The notes beneath the pieces were generated by a model that did no database searches, was not told where the DNA came from, and saw only the letters and a program-made list of their open reading frames with translations. The position numbers and the translations under genes were made by a program. From assembly GCF_002831565.1 (NCBI RefSeq), contig NZ_CP025096.1, positions 7,927,014-7,991,013 of the forward strand: a stretch of 64,000 nucleotides of DNA, written 5' to 3'. The DNA is from Spirosoma pollinicola. Its GTDB lineage: Bacteria > Bacteroidota > Bacteroidia > Cytophagales > Spirosomataceae. Shown piece by piece: positions 7,676-16,800 of the stretch (positions are counted from its first letter, which is position 1; each line of letters starts with the position of its first letter).

Positions 7676-10600
7676 ATGAATCACATCTTTACATTCCTAC
7701 ATAGTAGGGAGTATTGTTGTTACGCTCTATTATTCCTGAGCCTTATTAGTTTTAATACCCCGTTGCTGGCCAACAAACGGGATATTAACAACGGATTAGC
7801 CGCTGACCGATCTGTTACAGGTATAGTAGTCGATGCTAAGAACCAGGCACTGCCCGGTGTGAACATAGTAATAAAAGGCAATTCAAAGGGCACTACAACC
7901 GATGCCAATGGCCGCTTTCAACTGAGTATTCCCGACCAGGGAACCATTCTTCAATTTTCGTATATAGGCTACGTTACGCAGGAAGTTACAATCGGCAATC
8001 AAACCGACGTAAACGTAACGTTACTTGAGGATACCAAAACACTCGATGAAGTAGTTTTCGTTGGCTATGGAACACAAAAGAAAGCCGACTTGACTGGTGC
8101 TGTTTCGACGGTTACGTCGAAAGATATTGGCCGATTGCCGGTGGGTGGTATTGATCAGGCGTTGCAGGGAAAAGCCGCCGGGGTGCGGGTAACGCAGTCC
8201 TCGGGTCAGCCGGGAGAAGCGGTGTCGATTCGTATCCGGGGCGTTGGGACGATCAATGATAATAGTCCGCTTTTTGTCATCGACGGCGTACCGACCAAAG
8301 ATCCGGGCAGTCTGCTGAATCCGAACGATGTCGAAAGTATGTCGGTATTAAAAGACGCATCGTCAGCCGCGATCTACGGAGCCCGGTCGGCAAACGGTGT
8401 CGTTGTTGTGACGACCAAGCGTGGCAAATCCGGGGCTCCGCGAATTTCCTTTAACAGCTATACAGGGGTTCAGCAACATGGGCGATTGATTCCAATGGCC
8501 AACACCGCCGACTATGTGAGGCTATATAACGAAGCGGCAAACACCGACAACGCGGCCATCGGCGATCCTACCCTGTTTCGAAAACTCATCACGGCGGACC
8601 CAAATTCACTACCGAATACCGACTGGCAGCGCGCTATTTTTCGCACCGCTCCCATTCAGAATTACCAGTTGTCAATCAGTGGGGGCACCGATCGGTCGCA
8701 CTACCTGATTTCGGGAAACTACTTCGATCAGCAGGGTATTATCCTGAACTCAGGCTACAAACGCTACGCACTACGGACGAGTTTAGATACGGATATTAAG
8801 GGTAAACTGAAGATTGGGACGAATATAAACATGACTTATTCGAACCGCAGCATTGTGGGTAGCTCAGGCGACGGCTATGGGGGTAATGGGGGGAGTATTG
8901 TTCGATATGCACTGTTTCATACGCCTGCCGTTTCTGTTTACGACTCGACAGGAAATTTCACTGATTTACCCGCACGCCCTGACCTATACGGCGATGGGTA
9001 TAACCCGGTTGGGCTGGCCAGTAAGCAGGATAATAAGCAGAATCAATATCGAGTCTTTGGAAACCTGTTTGCCGAGTGGCAGATTACGAAAGAGCTGCGT
9101 TTTCGTTCAGATGGGGGCCTGGATATCAGTGTTGTCAATCAGAAAATTTACAACGAAAACTGGGGGACAAATGGACGCATCAACAGTCCTGCTACGCTGA
9201 GCGATCACATAAGCACCAGCACGAATCTGAACTGGAATAATACGCTGAACTACACCCATACCTTTGGCCTGAAACACGACCTGTCAGCCCTGTTGGGGAT
9301 GGAAGCCATTCAAAATATTGGTCGCGATCTGACCGGCTCCGACCGGAATTTTATTGACCAGGACCCCAACCTGCGCTATCTCGGTCGGGGTAACGATCCG
9401 CTGGGCCGTTCAGCTTCGGAAGGCGATCAGCGCTGGAAACTGCTTTCGCAATTTTTCAGACTCAACTACGCCTATCAGAATAAATATCTGGTAACGGTCA
9501 ACGTTCGGCGGGATGGCTCCTCGCGCTTTTCGCCCCAGAATCGTTACGCTACGTTCCTTTCGGGCTCCGTTGGCTGGAACATTGATCAGGAAGCCTTTTT
9601 TCAGCCACTCACTAATGTCGTGTCGGCGTTGAAAGTGCGGGCCAGTATTGGGCAGTTGGGGAATCAGGACATTGGCAATTATCCCTACGCGTCCATTGTC
9701 GGGAGTGGCTACAACTACCCGCTGGGAAGTCCGCAGCAGACCAATAACGGCTACGCGATCACAAGTCGGGGCAATTCGACTGTGAAATGGGAAGCCTCGA
9801 CCCAAACAGATGTTGGTATTGATGCCGGGTTCTTTCAGAATAAATTACAATTGAATATCGACTATTTCATCAAGACGACCTCGGATATGCTGGTGCCGAT
9901 TCCAGTGCCGCGTTCGGGTGGTACGTCGGGGGTGCCGTATGTTAATGCAGGTCGCGTCGAAAACAAAGGGCTCGAAATCGATCTGACGTATCGGAACCGG
10001 GTTGGAGCGGTGAGTTTCGACATAACAGCCAATGGATCGTTTATACGCAATAAAGTAACCTCGCTCAGCGATGGTCGACCCATTCCGGGTGGCCGAATTG
10101 ACAATGGCATATTCGGTACGTTAACGGAGCCGGGTTACCCGATTGGCTCCTTTTATCTGCTAAAGCAAACAGGCATTTTTCAGACCAAAGAGGAACTGTT
10201 CACCAGTGCCTTTCAGGGAAATAACATTCAGCCGGGCGACGTAAAGTTCGCCGATATGAATGGGGATGGAATTATTGATCAGAATGACCGGTCGCACGTG
10301 GGTAGCCCGATTCCAACGCTGCTATACGGCTTTACGGCTAATGTGCAATGGAAAGGGTTCGATCTGTCGGCGTTTTTTCAGGGCGTATCGGGCAATAAAA
10401 TTTACTATCAGGTGGCTACCGATATTGAAGGCTTTTATCGGGCATTCAATGTCACTCAGCGTGTGGTCGATCAGCATTGGACCGGCGAAGGTACCAGCAG
10501 TACCCAGCCGCGTGTGTCGTGGCGGGGAGCTGCCAATAATAAGCAGCCATCAACGCGCTTTCTGGAAGATGGGGCCTATACACGGCTGAAAAACCTGCAG

Positions 10601-10837
10601 GTCGGTTATACGTTGCCTGCCAAGATCAGTCAGAAAATCGGCTCATCTATGGTGCGTATCTACGTAGCGGGGCAAAACCTGCTGACGTTCACAAAGTATC
10701 CGGGCCTTGATCCTGAGCAGCAAACGAGCGATAACGTCAATAACGAACAGTTTCGGGGCGACGTAGCGGTTGGCATCGACTGGGGAACCTACCCGAGTGC
10801 GAAGACGTACACCGTGGGATTAAATGTTAGTTTTTGA
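7676..10837 (+). CDS. SusC/RagA-family TonB-linked outer-membrane receptor
   Basis: 1053-residue TonB-dependent transporter that would import oligosaccharides or similar nutrients with its SusD partner. After a signal peptide (hydrophobic stretch about 15-32) comes a carboxypeptidase-regulatory-like domain (about 45-125: VTGIVVDAKNQALPGVNIVI, GTTTDANGRFQL). Next is the SusC-typical EVVFVGYGTQKKADLTGAV segment and the plug domain (RIRGVGTINDNSPLFVIDGV, then LKDASSAAIYGARSANGVVV). The rest is a large beta-barrel that ends in an aromatic residue (TVGLNVSF). No STN signalling domain is present, so FecI/FecR-type control is unlikely. SusD starts 11 bp after its stop. Length and motif order are normal for the family. 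Confidence 0.96.
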   Translation: MNHIFTFLHSREYCCYALLFLSLISFNTPLLANKRDINNGLAADRSVTGIVVDAKNQALPGVNIVIKGNSKGTTTDANGRFQLSIPDQGTILQFSYIGYVTQEVTIGNQTDVNVTLLEDTKTLDEVVFVGYGTQKKADLTGAVSTVTSKDIGRLPVGGIDQALQGKAAGVRVTQSSGQPGEAVSIRIRGVGTINDNSPLFVIDGVPTKDPGSLLNPNDVESMSVLKDASSAAIYGARSANGVVVVTTKRGKSGAPRISFNSYTGVQQHGRLIPMANTADYVRLYNEAANTDNAAIGDPTLFRKLITADPNSLPNTDWQRAIFRTAPIQNYQLSISGGTDRSHYLISGNYFDQQGIILNSGYKRYALRTSLDTDIKGKLKIGTNINMTYSNRSIVGSSGDGYGGNGGSIVRYALFHTPAVSVYDSTGNFTDLPARPDLYGDGYNPVGLASKQDNKQNQYRVFGNLFAEWQITKELRFRSDGGLDISVVNQKIYNENWGTNGRINSPATLSDHISTSTNLNWNNTLNYTHTFGLKHDLSALLGMEAIQNIGRDLTGSDRNFIDQDPNLRYLGRGNDPLGRSASEGDQRWKLLSQFFRLNYAYQNKYLVTVNVRRDGSSRFSPQNRYATFLSGSVGWNIDQEAFFQPLTNVVSALKVRASIGQLGNQDIGNYPYASIVGSGYNYPLGSPQQTNNGYAITSRGNSTVKWEASTQTDVGIDAGFFQNKLQLNIDYFIKTTSDMLVPIPVPRSGGTSGVPYVNAGRVENKGLEIDLTYRNRVGAVSFDITANGSFIRNKVTSLSDGRPIPGGRIDNGIFGTLTEPGYPIGSFYLLKQTGIFQTKEELFTSAFQGNNIQPGDVKFADMNGDGIIDQNDRSHVGSPIPTLLYGFTANVQWKGFDLSAFFQGVSGNKIYYQVATDIEGFYRAFNVTQRVVDQHWTGEGTSSTQPRVSWRGAANNKQPSTRFLEDGAYTRLKNLQVGYTLPAKISQKIGSSMVRIYVAGQNLLTFTKYPGLDPEQQTSDNVNNEQFRGDVAVGIDWGTYPSAKTYTVGLNVSF

Positions 10838-10847
10838 ACGTAACGTT

Positions 10848-12386
10848 ATGAAGAGAATTTATCCATTCCTGCTTAGTGCTGGCCTGCTGGCACTAACACT
10901 GGACGGCTGTAAAAATTATCTGGACGAACAATTGCTCGGTAATTATTCTGACGGTGCCTTTTACAAGACACAGGCGCAGGCAATTCTGGCAATCAATGCG
11001 GCTTACACACCCCTGACATTTTCGAGTGATCGCAATCGGTTATGGGTCTTTGGCGACGTAGCGTCTGATGATGCGGCTAAAGGTGGTGATCCTGGCGATC
11101 AGGCAGATATCGGTTTAATCGACGATTTTCAGATTTATCCCAGCAACGGGCCCGTTGAGTCGCAGTGGGGCGAAATGTACGAAGGCATTTATCGGTGCAA
11201 CCAGATTCTGGCACGGGTTCCCGCCATCAACATGAGTGCAACTGTGCAGAATCGTATTTTGGGTGAAGCCCGATTTCTGCGGGCGCTGTATTATTTCTAT
11301 TTAGTGAATATTTATGGCCCAATACCCCTTTTGCTGGAGCCAAAAAACGCCGACCAACTCCAGATTACCCAATCGCCGGTAGCCACGATTTATGAACAGG
11401 CTATTGAGCCGGATTTGCAGGAAGCCATCAAAAATCTACCTGCTGCCTATACCGGAGCGGATGTAGGCCGGGCAACCAGGGGCGCTGCTACCGCCCTATT
11501 AGCGAAAGCGTATCTGTACGAGAAAAAATGGCAGCTGGCGGCTACGACTGCCGCTCAGGTGCAAGCCATTGGGAATTACTCGCTGTTGCCCGTGTTCTCG
11601 CAGAATTTCGATCAGACTCATAAGAACAGTGTCGAAACTGTTTTCGCCGTCCAGCATTTAACAGGTCAGGTGCCCTTTACCGGCAATCGGCTGAATCAAT
11701 GGTTTGCGCCCCGTCCAAACGAAAACGGCTATTTTTTCAATGCGCCAACAGCCGGTTTCGTCAATGAGTTTGAGAAAACGAGTGCGGGCGTTGTTGATCC
11801 CCGGCTCGATTATACGGTTGGCCGTGCGGGAAAAAATTGGGTGAATGGCCAACCGTTTGATCCGGCCTGGTCGCCAACGGGTTATCTGACTAAAAAACAC
11901 GAGCAGCCGTTGGCCGAAATTCCGCCTAGCACGAAAGGCGATGGCAATTTGAACTACGTAGCGATTCGCTTCGCAGACGTTTTGTTGTGGCAGGCCGAAG
12001 CGCTCAATGAGTTAGGGCGCCCGGCTGAAGCGCTGCCACTGCTCAATCAGGTCAGGAAGCGGGCGCGGGAAAGCTACCTCAATGACCCAACCTTGAGTAC
12101 TTCCGTATCAGGAACGCCGGGTTCTGGAACAGCCGTGGCAACTATTCCGGCAGGTTTGCTGCCCGACGTAACAAACACGAGCCAATCGAGCCTTCGCGAT
12201 GCGATCTACCACGAACGGCGGGTTGAGCTTGGTCAGGAGTTTCACCGGTTCTTCGATCTGATGCGCTGGGGCAAAGACTATGCTCAAAATGCACTACGTG
12301 ACAAGACATCATTCACCTACGATGTCAACCGCTATTTCCCGATTCCTCAGAGTGAACGGGATACCAACAAAGCTTTAAATTTTTGA
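10848..12386 (+). CDS. SusD/RagB-family nutrient-binding lipoprotein
   Basis: Outer-membrane lipoprotein that caps the SusC barrel and binds glycan. I place the start at the ATG at 10848 because it gives a good lipoprotein signal (MKRIYPFLLSAGLLALTLDG then Cys); the frame opens earlier but overlaps susC. About 512 residues. Features of the family: CKNYLDEQLLG after the lipobox, an N-terminal TPR-like region (GEMYEGIYRCNQIL, LGEARFLRALYYFYLVNIYG), and the C-terminal part ADVLLWQAEALNELGR plus RRVELGQEFHRFFDLMRWG. It ends in RYFPIPQSERDTN. It is directly downstream of SusC, and the substrate cannot be told from the sequence. Confidence 0.96.
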   Translation: MKRIYPFLLSAGLLALTLDGCKNYLDEQLLGNYSDGAFYKTQAQAILAINAAYTPLTFSSDRNRLWVFGDVASDDAAKGGDPGDQADIGLIDDFQIYPSNGPVESQWGEMYEGIYRCNQILARVPAINMSATVQNRILGEARFLRALYYFYLVNIYGPIPLLLEPKNADQLQITQSPVATIYEQAIEPDLQEAIKNLPAAYTGADVGRATRGAATALLAKAYLYEKKWQLAATTAAQVQAIGNYSLLPVFSQNFDQTHKNSVETVFAVQHLTGQVPFTGNRLNQWFAPRPNENGYFFNAPTAGFVNEFEKTSAGVVDPRLDYTVGRAGKNWVNGQPFDPAWSPTGYLTKKHEQPLAEIPPSTKGDGNLNYVAIRFADVLLWQAEALNELGRPAEALPLLNQVRKRARESYLNDPTLSTSVSGTPGSGTAVATIPAGLLPDVTNTSQSSLRDAIYHERRVELGQEFHRFFDLMRWGKDYAQNALRDKTSFTYDVNRYFPIPQSERDTNKALNF

Positions 12387-12495
12387 ATGGATAATGTACA
12401 ATGGAGAGTGAAAATCTACTGATAGTCAAAAAGTTGTACATTATTCATTATCAATTAATTAAACCTTTTTACCAATTACTTTAACTCACAAACCA

Positions 12496-13566
12496 ATGAA
12501 AAACAATTCATTTTCTGTTCGCTCGTTACTGAGCGTAATTATGGCTTTTATGCTACTGTTGGTCTTATTTGACGCTTGTAAAAAAACGGATGACCCCGTT
12601 GTTGTAGTTGTAGATAAGACAAAGCTCAAAGCCCGCTTAGACAGCGCCAATGCAGGGTATGCGCTAGCTGTTGAAGGAACACAAGTTGGTCAATTTGAAG
12701 CCGGTTCCAAAGCCGTATTCAAGACGGCTATCGACGCGGCTACAACGGTAAATAACAGCACAAGTGCCTCGCAGTCAGATGTTAATAATGCGTATACAAA
12801 CCTGGGGCAGGCCGGACTTCTCTTTCTAAGCAAGCAGGTTCAGCAAATTGCGCCCCAGAATCTGGTGCTTTACCTGAAGATGGATGGTGACACGAAAGAT
12901 GCGTCGGGTAAAGGATTGGATGGATCACTAAAAGCCGGTGGTGCGCAATGGGGAGCGGGTACGCCGACGTTGACAAAAGATCGATATGGCGTTGATAATA
13001 AAGCCTATCACTTCTTCAAGGGCGGTAATATCGAAGTGCCTTACAACACGGTTATAAATCCAGCTAAAGAAATTACGGTTAGCGTGTGGGCACGTATGGA
13101 TTCCAATTCGGTCGCGGGCAATAATTACATATTGGGCCTGAATCGCTGGAATGGCTATAAATTAAACATTCAGCAGGCCAATTATGCCTTCTTTACACTC
13201 AAGACGACGACCGGCATCATTGACCATGACAACGCCGATCCAAAATTGGACCTGAATAAATGGTATCATATTACGGTGACCTATAAAGCAGGTAACATGA
13301 ACTTCTACCTCAATGGGACATTAACGAAAAACTGGCCTAATTTAACGGGTGATCCAGTGGCGGTGAAGAGCACGATTAATTTAGCGATTGGCCAGGATTT
13401 GCCAACGAGTCTGTATCAGAATAACGAGGCAAATGATGCAGATGGAAATAACTTCAATGGCCCCTGGGGTGGGTACTTCCGTGGCGACTTAGATGAAGTT
13501 CGCATCTACAATGTTGCGCTGAGCGACACGCAGGTAAAATCTCTCTATACTGCTGAGAAGCCGTAA
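12496..13566 (+). CDS. SusE-position lipoprotein with FIVAR-like and LamG-type domains
   Basis: 356-residue surface lipoprotein (hydrophobic signal, LFDACKKTDD lipobox). Residues about 40-115 form a helical FIVAR-like segment (LKARLDSANAGYALA, FEAGSKAVFKTAIDAA) often found as a spacer in cell-surface proteins. Residues about 120-350 form a concanavalin/LamG-3-like beta-sandwich (NLVLYLKMDGDTKDASGKG, KEITVSVWARMDSNS, KWYHITVTYKAGNMNFYLNG, GDLDEVRIYNVALSDTQVKS). As the third gene after SusC and SusD, and ahead of a terminator, it probably serves as an extra surface glycan-binding protein. An enzymatic role is unlikely because no catalytic signature is seen. Binding specificity is unknown. Confidence 0.85.
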   Translation: MKNNSFSVRSLLSVIMAFMLLLVLFDACKKTDDPVVVVVDKTKLKARLDSANAGYALAVEGTQVGQFEAGSKAVFKTAIDAATTVNNSTSASQSDVNNAYTNLGQAGLLFLSKQVQQIAPQNLVLYLKMDGDTKDASGKGLDGSLKAGGAQWGAGTPTLTKDRYGVDNKAYHFFKGGNIEVPYNTVINPAKEITVSVWARMDSNSVAGNNYILGLNRWNGYKLNIQQANYAFFTLKTTTGIIDHDNADPKLDLNKWYHITVTYKAGNMNFYLNGTLTKNWPNLTGDPVAVKSTINLAIGQDLPTSLYQNNEANDADGNNFNGPWGGYFRGDLDEVRIYNVALSDTQVKSLYTAEKP

Positions 13567-13582
13567 TGATTTCTTTGCATGA

Positions 13583-13626
13583 TTAAAACCTCCCCGGCTC
13601 CCTTTAGGGGGCGGGGGAGGTTTTAA
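13583..13626 (+). terminator. intrinsic terminator after the SusCD-LamG genes
   Basis: TTAAAACCTCCCC (13583-13595) pairs with GGGGAGGTTTTAA (13614-13626) around a G/C-rich loop that can itself pair. The stem ends in TTTT. It separates the outer-membrane genes from the ABC-transporter genes, so the two groups may be transcribed at different levels. Confidence 0.7.
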
Positions 13627-13648
13627 ATGACTTCTTTGGTTCCTTCCA

Positions 13649-14956
13649 ATGCCCAAACTATCCATTCTGCTTTGTTTACTCGGGCTGACTGCCTGCAACC
13701 ACGAACAGGCGACAAACCGTTCGCTTACGTTCTGGTGCTCCAACAATGCAGGAGAAATTGCGTTTGCAAAAAACTTCACGGATCAATGGCAGAAGCAGCG
13801 TCCTGATAAGCCGTTACATTACCAGCCTATTCCAGAAGGACAGTCGAGTGAAGAGATCATTCTGGCATCGGTGGTGGGCAAAACTACCCCCGATATTTAC
13901 GCCAATATGTGGCAGGGTAGTGTGGAGATGTACGCCAAAGCGAATGTTTTAATCCCGTTAGACACACTAACCGGTTTTCGGGAGTTCATCATGGCTCGCT
14001 GTGATAGTGCCGTCATTCGGGAAATAACATCGTCGGATGGGCATATTTATCAGGTGCCCTGGAAAGTGAACCCGATTATGCTGGTCTCGAATACCCTCGC
14101 TATGAATGACCTGAATAACGCACAGCCGCCCTATACCTATACAAAGTACCTCAATGCCGGGCGTCAGTTTACTCAGGATAAGAATGGCGATGGCTATGTT
14201 GATCAATGGCTGGGTTATACGGAAGTGAAAGCTATCTGGTATGAACGGCTCTTCAATTTCTATCCGCTTTATCTGGCAGCTTCTAACGGCGCTCCACTTA
14301 TTGTCAACAATCGGGGACGTCCATCCCGGGCCGCCTTCAATAACCAATACGCTGTGGAGGTATTTCGGTTTTTACAGACGTTGTACAAAGACGGTTATTT
14401 CGCGAAAGAGAGGCTTTCGGCCACCCGTGACCCGTTTTTGGCAAAGCGTATTGCCTCGCAGTTTACCGGTCCCTGGACGGTCGGTTTCCTGGAGAAATTT
14501 AAAGATCCTGGTTTCGAGTATGGCACGTATGCCATGCCTGTTCCAGACAATCATCGGGGGCCTGCCTATACGTATGGTGATCCCAAAAACATTGTTATTT
14601 TCAACACCTGCCGTGATCCGCAGGCCGCCTGGGAATTTGTAAAAACACTCGTCGACAAGCCCGGCGATTTGCAACTAATGGAATTAACGGGTCAGTTTCC
14701 ACGTCGGAAAAACGTCGATACGGACCCGTATTTTGCCTCCTTCCTAACAAAAAATCCCCGTCTGCTTCCCTTTGCCAAACAGGCCCGCTATATCAAAGGC
14801 GTGGATAACTCGGAGGTAATTGTGGAAGTCTTTGATATTATCTCGCAGGAATACGAAGCCTGCGTAATTTTCAATAAAAAAACACCCGAAGCCGCCATTG
14901 CCGACGCAGCTAAAGCGGTGGATGTATTATTAATGAGTGAAAGAGTGAAAGAGTGA
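13649..14956 (+). CDS. ABC sugar-binding lipoprotein (extracellular solute-binding family 1)
   Basis: 435-residue periplasmic lipoprotein (MPKLSILLCLLGLTAC, Cys16). The mature part begins LTFWCSNNAGE and has SBP family-1 features: an N-terminal FAKNFTDQWQ helix, TTPDIYANMWQGSVEMY, an internal FTGPWTVGFLEKF segment and GDPKNIVIFNTCRDPQAAWE near the C-terminus. It would deliver a sugar to the two permeases encoded next. The start at 13649 fits the signal peptide. It follows a terminator and therefore probably has its own promoter in the short gap, though none is obvious. The substrate is most likely an oligosaccharide released by the SusCD system; this is inferred from position only. Confidence 0.9.
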   Translation: MPKLSILLCLLGLTACNHEQATNRSLTFWCSNNAGEIAFAKNFTDQWQKQRPDKPLHYQPIPEGQSSEEIILASVVGKTTPDIYANMWQGSVEMYAKANVLIPLDTLTGFREFIMARCDSAVIREITSSDGHIYQVPWKVNPIMLVSNTLAMNDLNNAQPPYTYTKYLNAGRQFTQDKNGDGYVDQWLGYTEVKAIWYERLFNFYPLYLAASNGAPLIVNNRGRPSRAAFNNQYAVEVFRFLQTLYKDGYFAKERLSATRDPFLAKRIASQFTGPWTVGFLEKFKDPGFEYGTYAMPVPDNHRGPAYTYGDPKNIVIFNTCRDPQAAWEFVKTLVDKPGDLQLMELTGQFPRRKNVDTDPYFASFLTKNPRLLPFAKQARYIKGVDNSEVIVEVFDIISQEYEACVIFNKKTPEAAIADAAKAVDVLLMSERVKE

Positions 14957-15028
14957 AAGTGCGCAAAAAGACCAGATGGTTTTCGCACTTTCACTCCGCT
15001 CCGGCGGCCCGGTTTCGCACTTTCACTC
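14951..15028. repeat. intergenic inverted repeat with GC-rich insert
   Basis: GAGTGAAAGTGCG (14951-14963) is exactly complementary to 14984-14996. A second copy of the right arm follows at 15016-15028, and the two copies are separated by the GC-rich block CTCCGGCGGCCCGG (14999-15012). The 12-mer CCGGCGGCCCGG also occurs at 1845-1856. The hairpin lies between the binding-protein and permease genes and may tune their ratio. Confidence 0.55.
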
Positions 15029-15038
15029 TTTACATTCT

Positions 15039-15890
15039 ATGAAAAAGTGGACGCCCTATCTTCTTGTTTCGCCTTACATCCTGCATTTCGCGGTGTTTGT
15101 GGCATTCCCTGTCGTATTCTCAGTAGTGCTGACGTTTCATAGCTGGAACATCATTTCACCCATGCAGTACATTGGGCTGGCCAACTACGAACACCTTTTC
15201 AAAGACCGGTTGTTCTGGCAGGCGGTCTGGAATACGGTACGTTTCCTGCTGGTACATATTCCGTTGCAAATTTTTGTAGCACTGATATTGGCCGAGTTGC
15301 TGAACCGAACAGTACGTGGTGCATCGTTTTTTCGGGCGGCTTTTTTCCTGCCGGTAATCGTGTCGGGTGTGGTCGTTACGATTTTGTGGCAGCAACTATT
15401 AAGCTACAATTCGGGAATTTTGAATCGATTGCTGACGGCCATGAGTGTGCCCCGTGTCGCCTGGCTCGACGATCCGGCGGTGGCGATGTATTCCATTGCT
15501 GTGATGGCGACCTGGAAAAACGTTGGGCTGTACGTTATTCTGTTTCTGGTTGGATTGCAATCTGTGCCGATGCAGTATTACGAAGCTGCCGATCTCGAAG
15601 GAGCTACCAACTGGCAGAAGTTTCGGTTCATAACGTTGCCGATGATCAACCCAACAATTTTTACCGTCGTCGTCCTCTCGACAATCAGTGGATTTTCGCT
15701 CTTTGTCGAGCCATACATCATGACACAGGGCGGGCCGATGAACACGACACTCTCGGCAGTGATGTACATTTACCGGCAAGCGTTTCAATTTTATCACATG
15801 GGCTATTCCGCTACACTAGGCTTCTGCTTTGCGCTGATCATTCTGTTTGTCGTCGTCATTCAACGGCGATATGTTGAGCAGGAAGTGTAA
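15039..15890 (+). CDS. ABC sugar permease, MalF/UgpA type
   Basis: About 283 residues if started at the ATG at 15039. The frame extends upstream, but that part is the repeat-rich leader, and MKKWTPYLLVSPYILHFAVF is a normal start for the family. Six membrane helices are visible, and the cytoplasmic EAA loop (EAADLEGATNWQKFRFITLP) that docks on the ATPase is well preserved. It ends in a helix followed by RRYVEQEV. It pairs with the permease encoded 48 bp downstream to form the inner-membrane channel of a CUT1-type sugar importer. Confidence 0.92.
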   Translation: MKKWTPYLLVSPYILHFAVFVAFPVVFSVVLTFHSWNIISPMQYIGLANYEHLFKDRLFWQAVWNTVRFLLVHIPLQIFVALILAELLNRTVRGASFFRAAFFLPVIVSGVVVTILWQQLLSYNSGILNRLLTAMSVPRVAWLDDPAVAMYSIAVMATWKNVGLYVILFLVGLQSVPMQYYEAADLEGATNWQKFRFITLPMINPTIFTVVVLSTISGFSLFVEPYIMTQGGPMNTTLSAVMYIYRQAFQFYHMGYSATLGFCFALIILFVVVIQRRYVEQEV

Positions 15891-15938
15891 CGTGGACGGT
15901 CGGCTCTACAACCGTCAACGCTACTAAAAAAACATAAA

Positions 15939-16751
15939 ATGGCTCAAACAGCTCTAAAATACGTTCTCCTTATCCTCGCGGCTGTGTCGTTCATCTATCC
16001 GTTTATCTGGATGGTAAGCGCGTCCCTGTCGTCGGAGAGTGGGCTGTCGAGCCTGACGTTGTTGCCGGTGGGTTTTACCTGGAGTAATTACGTAACGGTG
16101 TTCACTAAAATCCCGCTCGACAGGGCATTTCTGAATAGCTCTTTTGTTGCCATATTAACAACAGGACTGGTTCTGATATCGGGGGCAATGGTCGGTTATG
16201 CACTGGCGAAGCTTGATTTTGTCGGGCGTGACTGGATTTTTTACCTCATCATTTTCACGATGACGCTACCGTTTCAGATAACGCTGATTCCGAACTACAT
16301 CACAATGGTGCGGTTAGGCTGGGTTGATACGTATCTGGCGTTGATAGTCCCCTTTGCACTAAGTTCTTTGTCGATCCTGCTATTCCGGCAGGCATTCCAG
16401 AGCTTACCACAGGCCTTGATCGACGCAGCCCGATTGGACGGAGCAAACGAGATGCGGATAATTTTTCAGATACTGATACCAAATATTCTGCCAACGGTCC
16501 TGACCATTACAATTCTGACATTCATGGGATTATGGAATGAAGCGCTGTGGCCATTGATTGTTATTCGGGATGAGTCAAGAATGACGATGCCGCAACTGGT
16601 AACACTGTTTTCCGTTGGTGGTCGGGCCGAAGGACAGCTGGGTGTTAAGATTGCGGCTGCCGTTATGCTGGCTATTCCAATTGTGATTTTGTACCTGTTT
16701 TTCCAGAAACACTTCATCCGTAGCATGGCGTCTTCGGGCTTGAAAGATTGA
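15939..16751 (+). CDS. ABC sugar permease, MalG/UgpE type
   Basis: 270-residue inner-membrane protein with six predicted helices. It starts with ALKYVLLILAAVSFIYPFIW, typical of MalG-type permeases. The EAA loop reads DAARLDGANEMRIIFQILIP. The C-terminus QKHFIRSMASSGLKD matches the usual end of the family (xxxxGxxxGAVKG-like). It is the second half of the importer channel. The gene lies between the MalF-type permease and the glycosidase-like gene, all in one direction, so co-transcription is likely. Confidence 0.92.
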   Translation: MAQTALKYVLLILAAVSFIYPFIWMVSASLSSESGLSSLTLLPVGFTWSNYVTVFTKIPLDRAFLNSSFVAILTTGLVLISGAMVGYALAKLDFVGRDWIFYLIIFTMTLPFQITLIPNYITMVRLGWVDTYLALIVPFALSSLSILLFRQAFQSLPQALIDAARLDGANEMRIIFQILIPNILPTVLTITILTFMGLWNEALWPLIVIRDESRMTMPQLVTLFSVGGRAEGQLGVKIAAAVMLAIPIVILYLFFQKHFIRSMASSGLKD

Positions 16752-16800
16752 TTTTTTACCCTGTCATTGCAACGTCAGGAAATAGTAGACCAGAAACGTT

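Noticed and set aside
14976..15038. Longer N-terminus for the first ABC permease
   Set aside because: The 21 extra codons are a reading of the inverted-repeat leader; the ATG at 15039 gives the family's normal start.
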